Source: Pseudoalteromonas sp. MM1 (lineage in GTDB: Bacteria > Pseudomonadota > Gammaproteobacteria > Enterobacterales > Alteromonadaceae). From it: 64,000 nucleotides of DNA. A model generated the notes under the pieces. The model saw only the letters and a list, made by a program, of their open reading frames with translations. It was not told where the DNA came from and ran no database searches. A program made the position numbers and the translations under genes. Shown one piece after another: positions 34,695 through 43,946 of the stretch (the first letter of the stretch is position 1; every line of letters begins with the position of its first letter). The DNA is taken from contig NZ_AP027923.1 in assembly GCF_030296835.1 (NCBI RefSeq), positions 124,001 to 188,000 of the forward strand, in the 5' to 3' direction.

Positions 34695-36197
34695 TTACAT
34701 TTGCGTAATTGTTGCTGTATTGCCATCACCAATTTGCGTAACAGATACCGTGCTGTCGTAACCAATTACTGAGCCTTCAACAAGGTTATCATTACCTACT
34801 TGAGTGACTGTAAACGACACGTTTTCACCGCCTACTAAAAAGGCTGATTGCCCAACACCGCCTACCCAGTTACCTTCACCTTCTTGTGAAATATCAATAC
34901 TGTGGTTACTTCCTTCAACCATCATATCAACTAGGTTTAACATACCGTCTTGCGCAATATCGATTTGGTTATCATTACTATCTAAAATACCCGCAAGCGT
35001 TACAACCGCTTCGTTTTGAGCACCTGTTTGTGAAACATCAATATCGTTATCGTTAGATGTAAGCGACACATCAGGATACGACGATTGCACCAGCATGGTG
35101 TTTTCATCACCAGATTGAACTAAATCAACATCGTTACCTGTGCCATTAAAGTTAGCAAGGTGAACCGAGTTTAAGTCGCCAATTTGAGTGGTTGAAAACT
35201 CATTGTCAGAGCCAATTACACCCAGGTAAGATTCGTTCAAGTCACCGTTTTGTAATGAAGTTAGCTCATTGTTGTCACCTATTAAATCGGCTGTCACTAA
35301 GTTTTCAGCGCCAACTTGCGTTGCTGTTACTTCGTTGTTTGCACCTTCAAATAAGTTTGATTCAATAGTATTAAGTGAACCTTCCTGATCTAACTTTATT
35401 TGATTATCATCGCCCATAACAGCTGCAAACGTTACTGCATTTGTTAATCCATCTTGTTCAACGTCAATCTCATTAGCATCACCAGAGATTGAGCTAAACG
35501 TGACAGCGTTTCGGTCGCCGCTTTGCTCAACATCAAGCTCGTTTTCATTACCTTGTAAGCTACTTACTTTGAAGGTATTCCAAAAACCATCTTGTTCTAG
35601 ACTTAAAGTGTTTTCGTCGCCAGTAAGCATAGTGATTTCTGCTTCATGCCATTCACCCTCTTGCAAAGAGCTAATTTCATTTGCATTACCTTGCATATCC
35701 ATGTTGTAGAACCAGTGGCCGCCGTTGCCTTGCTCTACATCAATAAGGTTGTCATCACCAGTTACAATGTTAATCGCTTCGTTATTTACAAAAAAGCCTT
35801 GGCCAAATTGGCTAACAAACAACATGTTGTTGTTACCTGTTACCTCTGAAATAAAACCGTTAGCAACGCCATCTTGAGAGTACACTTGCGTATTGTTATC
35901 GCCAGTGGTGGTTACTTCGGCATAATTACCAAATTGGCTTTGCACAACTTCAGTTTCATTATTGTTACCTGTGGTGGTAACAAGCATAGTGTTGCTGTCG
36001 CCTTCTTGATAAAGAAACGCGTTATTTTCATTTGAAGTCTGACTTAGGGTTAAGCTGTTCTCTAGGCTTTCAGTTGATACTTGTGTACTTAGCTGTGAGC
36101 TTGATACTGATTTATTTTGTGTATCTGCATGTGAGGCAAAGCTGGTACCGACTGCTAATGCAACAGCGCAGCTTAAAAGTGTTTTATTCAACTTCAT
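34695..36197 (-). CDS. unusually long curlin-type amyloid subunit
   Basis: 500 residues with a signal peptide (AVALAVGTSFASHA). The mature protein consists of about 19 imperfect repeats of roughly 22-23 residues with the curlin signature Q-x-G-x-x-N ... G-x-x-N-x-(hydrophobic), for example VEQSGDRNAVTFSSISGDANEI and DVEQDGLTNAVTFAAVMGD. E. coli CsgA and CsgB have five repeats and about 150 residues. No separate csgA or csgB lies beside it, so this one protein may be both main subunit and nucleator. It is acidic. AAGGAG precedes the ATG. Confidence 0.9.
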   Translation of the reverse strand: MKLNKTLLSCAVALAVGTSFASHADTQNKSVSSSQLSTQVSTESLENSLTLSQTSNENNAFLYQEGDSNTMLVTTTGNNNETEVVQSQFGNYAEVTTTGDNNTQVYSQDGVANGFISEVTGNNNMLFVSQFGQGFFVNNEAINIVTGDDNLIDVEQGNGGHWFYNMDMQGNANEISSLQEGEWHEAEITMLTGDENTLSLEQDGFWNTFKVSSLQGNENELDVEQSGDRNAVTFSSISGDANEIDVEQDGLTNAVTFAAVMGDDNQIKLDQEGSLNTIESNLFEGANNEVTATQVGAENLVTADLIGDNNELTSLQNGDLNESYLGVIGSDNEFSTTQIGDLNSVHLANFNGTGNDVDLVQSGDENTMLVQSSYPDVSLTSNDNDIDVSQTGAQNEAVVTLAGILDSNDNQIDIAQDGMLNLVDMMVEGSNHSIDISQEGEGNWVGGVGQSAFLVGGENVSFTVTQVGNDNLVEGSVIGYDSTVSVTQIGDGNTATITQM

Positions 36198-36768
36198 TAT
36201 TTATTCTCCTTGAAATAGTAAAATCAAATACCTTAAGTGTTATAAATTTTAATAAGATATTTTCGCTCAGCATGCCGTGCTGAATAATGGTGTGATCCAC
36301 TTTTTAATTTGATTTTGTAAATCGTTTGTTATTACAAATAAAAATTTAGTCCTGTCATTTTTATTAAACATAAAGTGGATAAACTTTTTTGTAAGAACAC
36401 CTTCACTGTATTCCTCCTGACAATAGACTTAAATCATCTTTTTTTACCAATTTTATTTTTGTTAAGTTTCATGTATTTACAAAAAAGTATTCATATGGGA
36501 ACAAAAAAGGAAAGAAAAACTAGTAAAAATGTTTGGTCCTTAATAAGGTAAAATCGGCGGTTGTTAATTCATAAAAATGACTGTGTTGTATGTTTTTTTG
36601 TTAATCAGTCTGGTTAAAAATGTTGATTTTTAGTTGTTTGTTACTTTTTGCCTTGTGTAAATCCATATTTCTTAGTTTTCTAGTTCTATGCCACGTGATC
36701 CTCTTGTATTTGAAGTTGTAAGTAAACTTACTTAGCACCGCTAAGTTAAACCAACTATGGATAGAACA
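36198..36768. promoter_or_regulatory. 571 bp divergent control region of curlin and protease genes
   Basis: Very AT-rich and without a credible gene. A palindrome TCAGCATGCCGTGCTGA (36267-36283) lies about 70 bp before the curlin ATG. An inverted pair ATCCACTTT (36295-36303) / AAAGTGGAT (36372-36380) lies further out. These could be regulator sites (such as for the CsgD-like protein), but I cannot assign them. Confidence 0.4.
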
Positions 36769-39270
36769 ATGAAAACAAAATTATCTATTATCACTCTTGC
36801 TTTACTACCGTGTTTAGCTGCTGCAAAACTACCTGATGCTGGAGTTAAACAACCTGTTGTAGCAAGTAGCGATGCAGTAATTGTTAAATACAAAAAAAAT
36901 GCGTCAGCACAAATGCGTAAACAAGCGCGTTCGTTAGTGAAGGCAAAAATTTCAGATGTAAACGCTGATGAAATCGATGACAACTATAAATCTTTACTCT
37001 CTGGGCGTTTAGCTAAGTTTAAAATATCAGGCATGAGTACTAAAGAAGCAATCGAGCGCTTAAAGTCACATCAAGCCATTGAGTATGTTGAGCCTGATTA
37101 TCAGGTAAGTATTGCAAGTACGCCTGATGATCCGCGCTTTGACGAGCTATGGGGTTTGAATAACGAGGGTCAAACAGGTGGTACAGCCGATGCTGATATT
37201 GATGCAGTAGAAGCATGGGATATTTCGACGGGTAGCCGCGATGTTGTGGTAGGTGTAATTGATACGGGTATTGATTACAGCCACAGCGATTTAGCGAGCA
37301 ATATGTGGGTAAATAGCAGCGAAATACCAGGAGATGGTATTGATAATGATGGTAACGGCTTTGTAGATGACGTACATGGTATTAATGCAATTACCAACAG
37401 TGGCGACCCTATGGATGATGAAGGCCATGGTACTCACGTATCAGGCACTATAGGCGCAAGCGGTAATAATGCAACAGGTGTTGTAGGCGTTAACCACGAG
37501 GTGTCACTAGTTGGTTGTAAGTTTTTAGATGCTGCAGGTAATGGTTCAACATCAGACGCTATTAAGTGTATTGACTACATGGTAGGGCTTAAAAATGCCG
37601 GTGTTAACTTACGCGTATTAAATAATAGCTGGGGCGGTGGTGGTTATAGCCAAGCACTAGCAGATGCTATTGCATCAAGCGAAGCGGCCGATTTATTGTT
37701 TGTAGCCGCTGCGGGTAACGACACAATAGATAACGATGTAAACCCTCATTATCCTTCTAACTACGAAAACGCAAGTGTATTATCAGTTGCAAGTACGGAT
37801 CAAACCGATAATATTTCATGGTTCTCACATTATGGTTTAACAAGCGTTGATATGGGCGCGCCGGGTAGTGCTATTTTATCAACTACACCTGGTGAGAGCT
37901 ACGCATCTTACTCTGGTACATCAATGGCGACTCCTCATGTGGCAGGTGCTGCCGCGTTAGTGTTATCTATTAACCCTGAACTTAATACGCAAGAGCTTAA
38001 AGAGTTACTAATGAACTCTGGCGATGCAAATGCGGCACTACAAGGTGTAACGGTGGCAGGTACTCGTCTTAATGTGAATCAAGCACTTATTGATGCAGAT
38101 CCTACCCCTGGCTTTAAAATTTCAGCCGATCCACTTACGCAACAAATTGTAGCGGGCCAAGCTACAAATTACACATTTACCATTGGCTCAATTGCCGAGT
38201 GGGATGAAGAAGTAACGCTTGAGCTATCATCAGCATTAAGCAGCGCTTATTTATCGGCTAGTACCGCTCGCCCTGGCGATGATGTAATGCTCAATGTTGA
38301 AACCGACACTGATACACAGTGGGGTGAATACGACCTAACAGTGATTGCCACAGCAGGTGACATTGTTAAAGAGCAGTCAGTTAAATTAATGATTCAACCT
38401 GTTGGTCTAAACGACTTTACCTACAGCAGTAATGCAAGTGTTGAAATTCCTGATAACTCGCCAGTGGGCGCTGTATCAGTGATTAATGTACCAGATGATT
38501 TAACCGTTTTTGGTACTACTGCAGATGTTGATATTACGCACACTTACTCAGGCGACTTAGTGGTTACATTAGTATCTGCACAAGGTACGCAGGTAACACT
38601 GCAAAGCAATGTGGGTGGTTCAAGCGACGACATAGTAAGAAGCTTTACGTCTGAGTCATTTAATGGTGAAGTGGCTACAGGTGATTGGACACTACACGTA
38701 GAAGATACCGCAGCAGCTGATACGGGCACCATTAATACTTGGTCTCTTACATTAAGTGCTATTGGTGAAGTTAGCCCACAACCACCGCGTGCGGGCTTTG
38801 ATGTAGAAACACAAGGCTTAACAGTTAACTTTACAGATACAAGTACCGACTCAAATAACGATATTACACAATGGAGCTGGGACTTTGGTGATGGTGCAAC
38901 ATCATCAGATCAAAACCCAATGCATGTATATGCAGCATCAGGTAATTACGAGGTTGTATTAACTGTGACTGATAGTGAAGGCAATACTAGCAGCTCAACG
39001 CAAACGGTTGTAGTGAGTGATGTAGAGCTAGAGCTTACCCTTAAACGCGCTAATAAATCTCGCCTTGATACCATGCGTGTAGATTTAAGTTGGGAACGTG
39101 TTGGCGCTGAGTCGTTAAGCCTATACCGTAACGGTGAGCTGGTTGATACTACATCAGACAACGGCCGTTACCGCGACTACGTACGTGGTGCTACATTACC
39201 ATCGTACGATTACCAATTATGTGTAACTGAAAATGTATGTTCTAACATCATTACGGTGTCATTTAATTAA
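36769..39270 (+). CDS. secreted subtilisin-like protease of deseasin type (S8, P-domain, PKD)
   Basis: 833 residues from the ATG at 36769, giving a good signal peptide (TKLSIITLALLPCLAAA); the ATG at 36757 adds four residues. Domains in order are: inhibitor-I9 propeptide to about 115; S8 catalytic domain with Asp165 (VIDTGIDYSH), His220 (GHGTHVSG) and Ser385 (GTSMATPHVAG); a linker; a proprotein-convertase P-domain (about 550-665, IPDNSPVGAVSVI to WTLHVEDTA); a PKD domain (about 675-755, WSWDFGDGATSS); and a short Fn3-like tail. This order is that of Pseudoalteromonas deseasins, collagen-degrading enzymes. A strong terminator follows. Confidence 0.94.
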   Translation: MKTKLSIITLALLPCLAAAKLPDAGVKQPVVASSDAVIVKYKKNASAQMRKQARSLVKAKISDVNADEIDDNYKSLLSGRLAKFKISGMSTKEAIERLKSHQAIEYVEPDYQVSIASTPDDPRFDELWGLNNEGQTGGTADADIDAVEAWDISTGSRDVVVGVIDTGIDYSHSDLASNMWVNSSEIPGDGIDNDGNGFVDDVHGINAITNSGDPMDDEGHGTHVSGTIGASGNNATGVVGVNHEVSLVGCKFLDAAGNGSTSDAIKCIDYMVGLKNAGVNLRVLNNSWGGGGYSQALADAIASSEAADLLFVAAAGNDTIDNDVNPHYPSNYENASVLSVASTDQTDNISWFSHYGLTSVDMGAPGSAILSTTPGESYASYSGTSMATPHVAGAAALVLSINPELNTQELKELLMNSGDANAALQGVTVAGTRLNVNQALIDADPTPGFKISADPLTQQIVAGQATNYTFTIGSIAEWDEEVTLELSSALSSAYLSASTARPGDDVMLNVETDTDTQWGEYDLTVIATAGDIVKEQSVKLMIQPVGLNDFTYSSNASVEIPDNSPVGAVSVINVPDDLTVFGTTADVDITHTYSGDLVVTLVSAQGTQVTLQSNVGGSSDDIVRSFTSESFNGEVATGDWTLHVEDTAAADTGTINTWSLTLSAIGEVSPQPPRAGFDVETQGLTVNFTDTSTDSNNDITQWSWDFGDGATSSDQNPMHVYAASGNYEVVLTVTDSEGNTSSSTQTVVVSDVELELTLKRANKSRLDTMRVDLSWERVGAESLSLYRNGELVDTTSDNGRYRDYVRGATLPSYDYQLCVTENVCSNIITVSFN

Positions 39271-39295
39271 ACCACTACTCCTAAAGTGACCTTAA

Positions 39296-39319
39296 GCCCA
39301 GCATTGCTGGGCTTTTTTT
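39296..39319 (+). terminator. rho-independent terminator after protease gene
   Basis: GCCCAGC / GCTGGGC around ATT (39296-39312), followed by seven T. It lies 25 bp after the protease stop. Confidence 0.9.
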
Positions 39320-39383
39320 GTTTTACGATATATCTTATAAGCTCTTAGAGTTTAGTTTGAACGGCTCACATCTAGGCTTTTTT

Positions 39384-39592
39384 ATACCAAACCGCATAAT
39401 TAAGTGATCTATTTTGAGGATGGATAAACGTGTTGATAGCAAGGCAAAAAATTCGCTATTTAGTTGTTCTCGGCAATTGCTCCTGCATTGCTCTACCTTC
39501 TGCATCCATGCAGTCGTAAATGAGAATTTTCTAACGCAGATAGCGACACGTTTAGCCCCTGAAAATGATTAAGTACTATTGCGGATTGGTAT
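39384..39592. mobile_element. MITE-like palindromic element (~209 bp)
   Basis: The ends are imperfect inverted repeats: ATACCAAACCGCA at 39384 and, on the other strand from 39592, ATACCAATCCGCA. Inner parts also pair: TAAACGTGTTGATAGC near 39425 against the complement of GCGACACGTTTA near 39545. The whole unit could fold into one long hairpin. It has no coding capacity. The right end lies inside the puuE reading frame and provides its last four codons and stop. Family membership and copy number need a genome search. Confidence 0.6.
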
Positions 39593-40514
39593 TATACGGA
39601 TGGGTTTTAAGCCAGTGCTCGGCGATTTGTTCGCGCGTGGCAAACCATACTTGTTCATGCGATTTAGCATATTCAAAAAAACGTGCTAGGGCTTTAATGC
39701 GCCCTGGGCGGCCAATTAAGCGACAATGCAAACCAATCGACATCATTTTTGGGGCGTTTTCACCTTGTGGATCGCCTTCTTCATACAGCGTATCAAAGGC
39801 ATCTTTTAAATAATTATAAAATTGATCACCGGCGTTAAACCCCTGCACTGCGGCAAAGCGCATGTCGTTTACATCAAGGGTGTAGGGCACTATTAGCTGT
39901 GGCTTACCTTCTTTAATGCTGTAAAAGGGTAAGTCGTCGCTGTAATCGTCGGCATCATATAAAAACGAGCCATTTTCCACCACAAGGGCAGCTGTGTTAG
40001 GGCTTGTGCGCCCGGTGTACCAGCCTGTGGGCTTTTTACCGGTAAGCGTTTGAATGATCTCGATGGCTTTTTGCATGTGCTCACGCTCGGTTTGCTTATC
40101 TATATGTTGATAATTTATCCAGCGCAGGCCATGGCTTGCAATTTCATGCCCTGCATCAACAAAAGCTTTAGCTACATCGGGGTGGCGCTCAAGGGCCATT
40201 GCCACAGCAAAAATGGTGACCGGTATATCGTATTTTTTAAAGAGTTTAAGTAAACGCCACACACCCGCTCGCGAGCCATATTCGTAAATAGACTCCATGC
40301 TTATATGGCGGTCTTCTACATGGGGAGCACTGACTATTTCAGATAAAAACGTTTCAGCCGCTGCATCGCCATGTAATACAGAGTTTTCTCCGCCTTCTTC
40401 GTAATTTAATACCACTTGCACAGCAATGCGGGCATTATTGGGCCAATTTGCATGGGGCACTTGTGAGCCATAACCAATTAAATCGCGCGGGTAGTGTTTA
40501 AATTGCTCGCTCAT
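39576..40514 (-). CDS. puuE: allantoinase PuuE (polysaccharide-deacetylase type)
   Basis: 312 residues with the PuuE signature PRDLIGYGSQVPHANWPNNARIAVQVVLNYEEGGENS (shown as separate motifs PRDLIGYG and NYEEGGENS), plus HEIASHGLRWINYQ and WYTGRTSPNT. The enzyme opens allantoin to allantoate without a metal cofactor of the classical allantoinase type. It is the last gene of the - strand purine operon, 1 bp from puuD. Its last residues (TNPQ) and stop come from the MITE-like element, so the native C-terminus has been altered. Confidence 0.93.
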   Translation of the reverse strand: MSEQFKHYPRDLIGYGSQVPHANWPNNARIAVQVVLNYEEGGENSVLHGDAAAETFLSEIVSAPHVEDRHISMESIYEYGSRAGVWRLLKLFKKYDIPVTIFAVAMALERHPDVAKAFVDAGHEIASHGLRWINYQHIDKQTEREHMQKAIEIIQTLTGKKPTGWYTGRTSPNTAALVVENGSFLYDADDYSDDLPFYSIKEGKPQLIVPYTLDVNDMRFAAVQGFNAGDQFYNYLKDAFDTLYEEGDPQGENAPKMMSIGLHCRLIGRPGRIKALARFFEYAKSHEQVWFATREQIAEHWLKTHPYNTNPQ

Positions 40515-40515
40515 G

Positions 40516-41727
40516 TTACTGCTCCTTTTTAAGTGTTGTGAGCCAAGAGCCTAGCATTTCGCGCTCTGCATCAGTCATTTTGGTCATATTTGCCAATGGC
40601 ATGTCTTTGGTTATAACCGCGCGAGTATGAATAAGTGCACTGGCTTTTTTTACATCAGCAAGTGAGTCGAGTTTAAAGCCAAGCGGTGCTGTTTGAAAAA
40701 GCTTTGATGTAGGTGTTTCACTGTGGCACTGTGTACAGTGCTTATTAATTATATCCCACGCTTGCGTATCGCTTATACTTGCTTGTAACGGTGCGTTTTC
40801 GCCTGCATGGGTTGTACTGCTAGGCCATGGTGCTATGGCTAGCATTAACGCAAAAAACGCGGCAATACCGCTTATTAGTACTGAAGGCTTATTAACACCT
40901 TGGTGTTTTAAATTAAAAAAGTGGCGTATCCACATACCAATAATAAAAAAGCCAATAAGCACTAACCAACCAAACTCATGGCTATAGGTATACGAAAAGT
41001 GATTACTTAGCATAATAAAAATAACCGGCAGGGTGGCGTAGTTATTATGTACCGAGCACTGCTTTGCTTTTAAACCCGGCGCTGAATCAGGAATTCGCCC
41101 AGCTTCTACTTCGCTTACCATGTAACGCTGCGCAGGCATAATAATGTGATATACATTACCGGCCATACAGGTACCAATTAATGCACCAACATGAATATAT
41201 ACCGCGCGGTCACTAAATAGCTGATCAACCCCATACGTCCATAACGCTAAAAAGCCAACGCTGAGCGCAATAAAGGCTTTGCCGTTTTCAACAAGTGGGC
41301 TTTTACACAGTAAACGATAAACCCCATAGCCCAAGCCTATGAAACCAAGTGATGCACCAATAGCGGCAAATTTACTTAGCTCACTTTTACTGGCATCGAG
41401 TAAATACACATCTGCGCCTACATAATATAAAAGCGTAAATAACAGCACGCCGCTGATCCAAGTGGTGTAGGCTTCCCACTTAAACCAGTGTAGGGTTGAG
41501 GGCATTTGCTCTGGGCCATTTTGGTATTTAGCCACTTCGTAAAAGCCACCACCATGAATTGCCCATAAATCGCCTCTTATGCCTTTATCTTGTTTCCATT
41601 GTGGCGGCGTTTGCAAGTTGTTATCAAGCCATACAAAATAAAATGAGGCGCCTATCCACGCAATACCCGCGACCACGTGAAAGTATCTAAACACCAAATG
41701 AGCAAGCTCAAATAAATAGTTTTCCAT
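40516..41727 (-). CDS. puuD: membrane urate hydroxylase PuuD with cytochrome c domain
   Basis: 403 residues. The N-terminal urate_ox_N (PuuD) membrane domain starts FRYFHVVAGIAWIGASFYFVW and spans about eight helices. A C-terminal cytochrome c domain carries the haem motif CTQCH at about 337-341. PuuD oxidises urate to 5-hydroxyisourate and passes electrons to the respiratory chain rather than to oxygen directly. It replaces soluble uricase in this cluster. Confidence 0.93.
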   Translation of the reverse strand: MENYLFELAHLVFRYFHVVAGIAWIGASFYFVWLDNNLQTPPQWKQDKGIRGDLWAIHGGGFYEVAKYQNGPEQMPSTLHWFKWEAYTTWISGVLLFTLLYYVGADVYLLDASKSELSKFAAIGASLGFIGLGYGVYRLLCKSPLVENGKAFIALSVGFLALWTYGVDQLFSDRAVYIHVGALIGTCMAGNVYHIIMPAQRYMVSEVEAGRIPDSAPGLKAKQCSVHNNYATLPVIFIMLSNHFSYTYSHEFGWLVLIGFFIIGMWIRHFFNLKHQGVNKPSVLISGIAAFFALMLAIAPWPSSTTHAGENAPLQASISDTQAWDIINKHCTQCHSETPTSKLFQTAPLGFKLDSLADVKKASALIHTRAVITKDMPLANMTKMTDAEREMLGSWLTTLKKEQ

Positions 41728-41731
41728 CGGG

Positions 41732-43096
41732 TTATGCCTCTTCTAATTGTGGTGTGTGGGTTGTTGAAAACTGCTCTTTTGCATCGCGCTTATACACGCT
41801 TTTACCCATGATGTAGGTTTGTTCAATACAGCGGTCGTCGCCTAGCATCATTATGGCAAAAAGTTGCTCATGCAGGGTTTTGGCATGGCCAATTCTGAAC
41901 TTTAAAAACGAGGTGGCCGCGTAGTCCATTACAATAAAATCGGCCTCGCAGCCTATATTAAAGTTACCTATGGTGCCTTCTAAATCAAGCGCCCGTGCAC
42001 CGCCTAGGGTGGTTAAATAAAAACCTTTAAATGCGGAGAACTTTTGACCTTGTAACTGCTGAATTTTGTACGCTTCGTTACCTGTTTGCAGCATAGAAAA
42101 ACTTGTTCCTGCGCCTACATCGGTGCCCATGCCTACATTTATTCCGTGTTCTTCACATCTCTTTAAATTTAAAAGGCCCGAGCCTAAAAATAAGTTAGAG
42201 GTAGGGCAGTGAGATATAGCCGCGTTGTTATCACCAAGGCAGCACAGCTCACGTTCCGATAAATGAATGCTATGGGCAAATACCGAGCGTTTACGCACCA
42301 TTTTAGCTTGCTCGTAAACGCCAAGGTAATCTTCGGCTTCTGGGAATAATCCTTTTACCCATTCGCACTCGTCCTTGTTTTCAGATAAGTGCGTATGCAG
42401 GTAGGTGTCGGGGTATTCTTCTAATAATTGAGTACATTTTTGTAGTTGCTCAGGGGTAGAGGTAGGCGCAAAACGTGGTGTTACCGCATAGCTTAATCTA
42501 TCAACATTGTGCCATTTTTCTATCAGTGCTTTTGATTGATCGTAACTGGTTTGCGCACAATCTGATAAATCATCTGGGCAGTTTCTGTCCATCATTACCT
42601 TACCGGCAATCATGCGTAAATTACGTTTTTGAGATTCGTTAAAAAACGCATCCACCGATTGCGGATGCACAGTGCCAAATACCAATGCAGTGGTGGTGCC
42701 GTTTCTAAGTAGTTCGTCTAAAAAACGATTCGATATGTCTTTTGAATAATGCTCACAGGTAAACTTTTTTTCGGTTGGGAAGGCATATTCGGTAAGCCAG
42801 CTTAAAAGCTGCTCGCCATACGCGCCGACCATTTCGGTTTGTGGTAAATGTATGTGCGTGTCTATCATGCCGGGCATAACCAATTTGCCATCGTGGCGAA
42901 TAATAGTGGCTGATTTATCAATGCTTGGCAGTATGTCTTGCTCGTAACCAAGGTTTACCACTTTGCCGTTTTGAATAACTAACGCGCCTTTTTCAAAATA
43001 GCGATGGGCGCTTTCGCCGGCTATGGCTGGGTCGTCAACAAAATCGAGTATGTTGGCACAAATTACGGTTATTTTATTATTATTTTGCGTGCTCAT
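41732..43096 (-). CDS. guaD: guanine deaminase
   Basis: 454 residues of the amidohydrolase superfamily: PGMIDTHIHLPQTEMVG with the His-x-His metal pair, HTHLSENKDECEWV, SVFAHSIHLSERE and MGTDVGAGTSFSML with the metal Asp. These are characteristic of guanine deaminases. It converts guanine to xanthine, the substrate of the Xdh complex encoded upstream. Spacing is 4 bp to puuD and 2 bp from uraH. Confidence 0.94.
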   Translation of the reverse strand: MSTQNNNKITVICANILDFVDDPAIAGESAHRYFEKGALVIQNGKVVNLGYEQDILPSIDKSATIIRHDGKLVMPGMIDTHIHLPQTEMVGAYGEQLLSWLTEYAFPTEKKFTCEHYSKDISNRFLDELLRNGTTTALVFGTVHPQSVDAFFNESQKRNLRMIAGKVMMDRNCPDDLSDCAQTSYDQSKALIEKWHNVDRLSYAVTPRFAPTSTPEQLQKCTQLLEEYPDTYLHTHLSENKDECEWVKGLFPEAEDYLGVYEQAKMVRKRSVFAHSIHLSERELCCLGDNNAAISHCPTSNLFLGSGLLNLKRCEEHGINVGMGTDVGAGTSFSMLQTGNEAYKIQQLQGQKFSAFKGFYLTTLGGARALDLEGTIGNFNIGCEADFIVMDYAATSFLKFRIGHAKTLHEQLFAIMMLGDDRCIEQTYIMGKSVYKRDAKEQFSTTHTPQLEEA

Positions 43097-43098
43097 TG

Positions 43099-43449
43099 TT
43101 AGCTGCCTCTGTACGTTGAGTAGCCAAATGGGCTAAGCAATAACGGAATATGATGATGCTTTTGATCTTGTAATCTAAAGATTATTTGCGCTTCTGGGTA
43201 AAACGCTGGGGTAGGTTGGTTTTCATAGTAACTATCTAAATCAAATACCAACTTATAGGTTGCAAATTCTACGTCTGTATTTAGCCAGTCGGTAATACGC
43301 CCGTCGCTATTTGTTTTACCTTGGGCAATTAATTCCCACTCGTTATTAGTGTGTACAAACAATTGTACAGCTACATTTTCAGCCGGTTTGCCTGTGCTGG
43401 TATCGAGAATATGGGTAGTGATAGGGCTTTTGTTCATACTTTTATTCAT
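43099..43449 (-). CDS. uraH: 5-hydroxyisourate hydrolase (transthyretin-like)
   Basis: 116 residues beginning MNKSMNKSPITTHILDTSTGKPA and ending in the diagnostic YRGS tetrapeptide of bacterial transthyretin-like HIU hydrolases. Active-site His and Arg positions (TTHILDT, SDGRI, HHHIPLLLSPFGYSTYRGS in parts) are present. It hydrolyses 5-hydroxyisourate to OHCU. The start overlaps the uraD stop (ATGA). Confidence 0.95.
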   Translation of the reverse strand: MNKSMNKSPITTHILDTSTGKPAENVAVQLFVHTNNEWELIAQGKTNSDGRITDWLNTDVEFATYKLVFDLDSYYENQPTPAFYPEAQIIFRLQDQKHHHIPLLLSPFGYSTYRGS

Positions 43450-43946
43450 ATCAGGGACTCCAATCTTATTTTTGTTATTTTGGCTTGTTCGCCCGCGGCT
43501 ATATTAAGCTCTGTGCTGCGGGTGTTGTGTATACGCTGCTCAATAAGTTCAAGCATTTGCTCAGCACTTTTGCCGCTGGCACACACAATAAATATAAAGC
43601 CAAATTTACTGAGGTATTCTTTATTTAGCGCAATCATTTTTTTAAGGGTTTGCTCGTTTGCTTTGCTCATTCCTGATTGTTCGTGGCCCGCTTTTTGCGC
43701 TGTAGCGGCGTACTTTTTACTTAATGTTGATAAATCACCTATTTGCGGGTGGCCTTCAAAAGCGGCTAAATAATCGCTCTCGCCTAGGCCATCCCATACG
43801 CTTTGTGCACTCTTAAATAGGTGCTCTTTATTTTCAAATGGCATGGTATTTAGCATACCGCTTACCCAATTAGGGGCGGCGCAGCAGTGTTCTAAGGCTT
43901 GATGCGCTTGCGCTTCATTTAGGTTATTAATTTTTAAGCTACTCAT
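43446..43946 (-). CDS. uraD: OHCU decarboxylase
   Basis: 166 residues with the UraD motifs FEGHPQIGDL, EQSGMSKANEQTL and FGFIFIVCASGKSAEQML. It decarboxylates 2-oxo-4-hydroxy-4-carboxy-5-ureidoimidazoline to S-allantoin, the step between UraH and PuuE. The gene overlaps both neighbours by 4 bp, so translation is coupled. Confidence 0.95.
   Translation of the reverse strand: MSSLKINNLNEAQAHQALEHCCAAPNWVSGMLNTMPFENKEHLFKSAQSVWDGLGESDYLAAFEGHPQIGDLSTLSKKYAATAQKAGHEQSGMSKANEQTLKKMIALNKEYLSKFGFIFIVCASGKSAEQMLELIEQRIHNTRSTELNIAAGEQAKITKIRLESLI

Noticed and set aside
34695..36197. DNA-level repeat region
   Set aside because: The periodicity is at protein level (curlin repeats) with diverged codons, not a DNA repeat.
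43351..43773. 140-codon frame antisense to uraH/uraD
   Set aside because: It spans two conserved overlapping genes on the other strand and shows no domain pattern.
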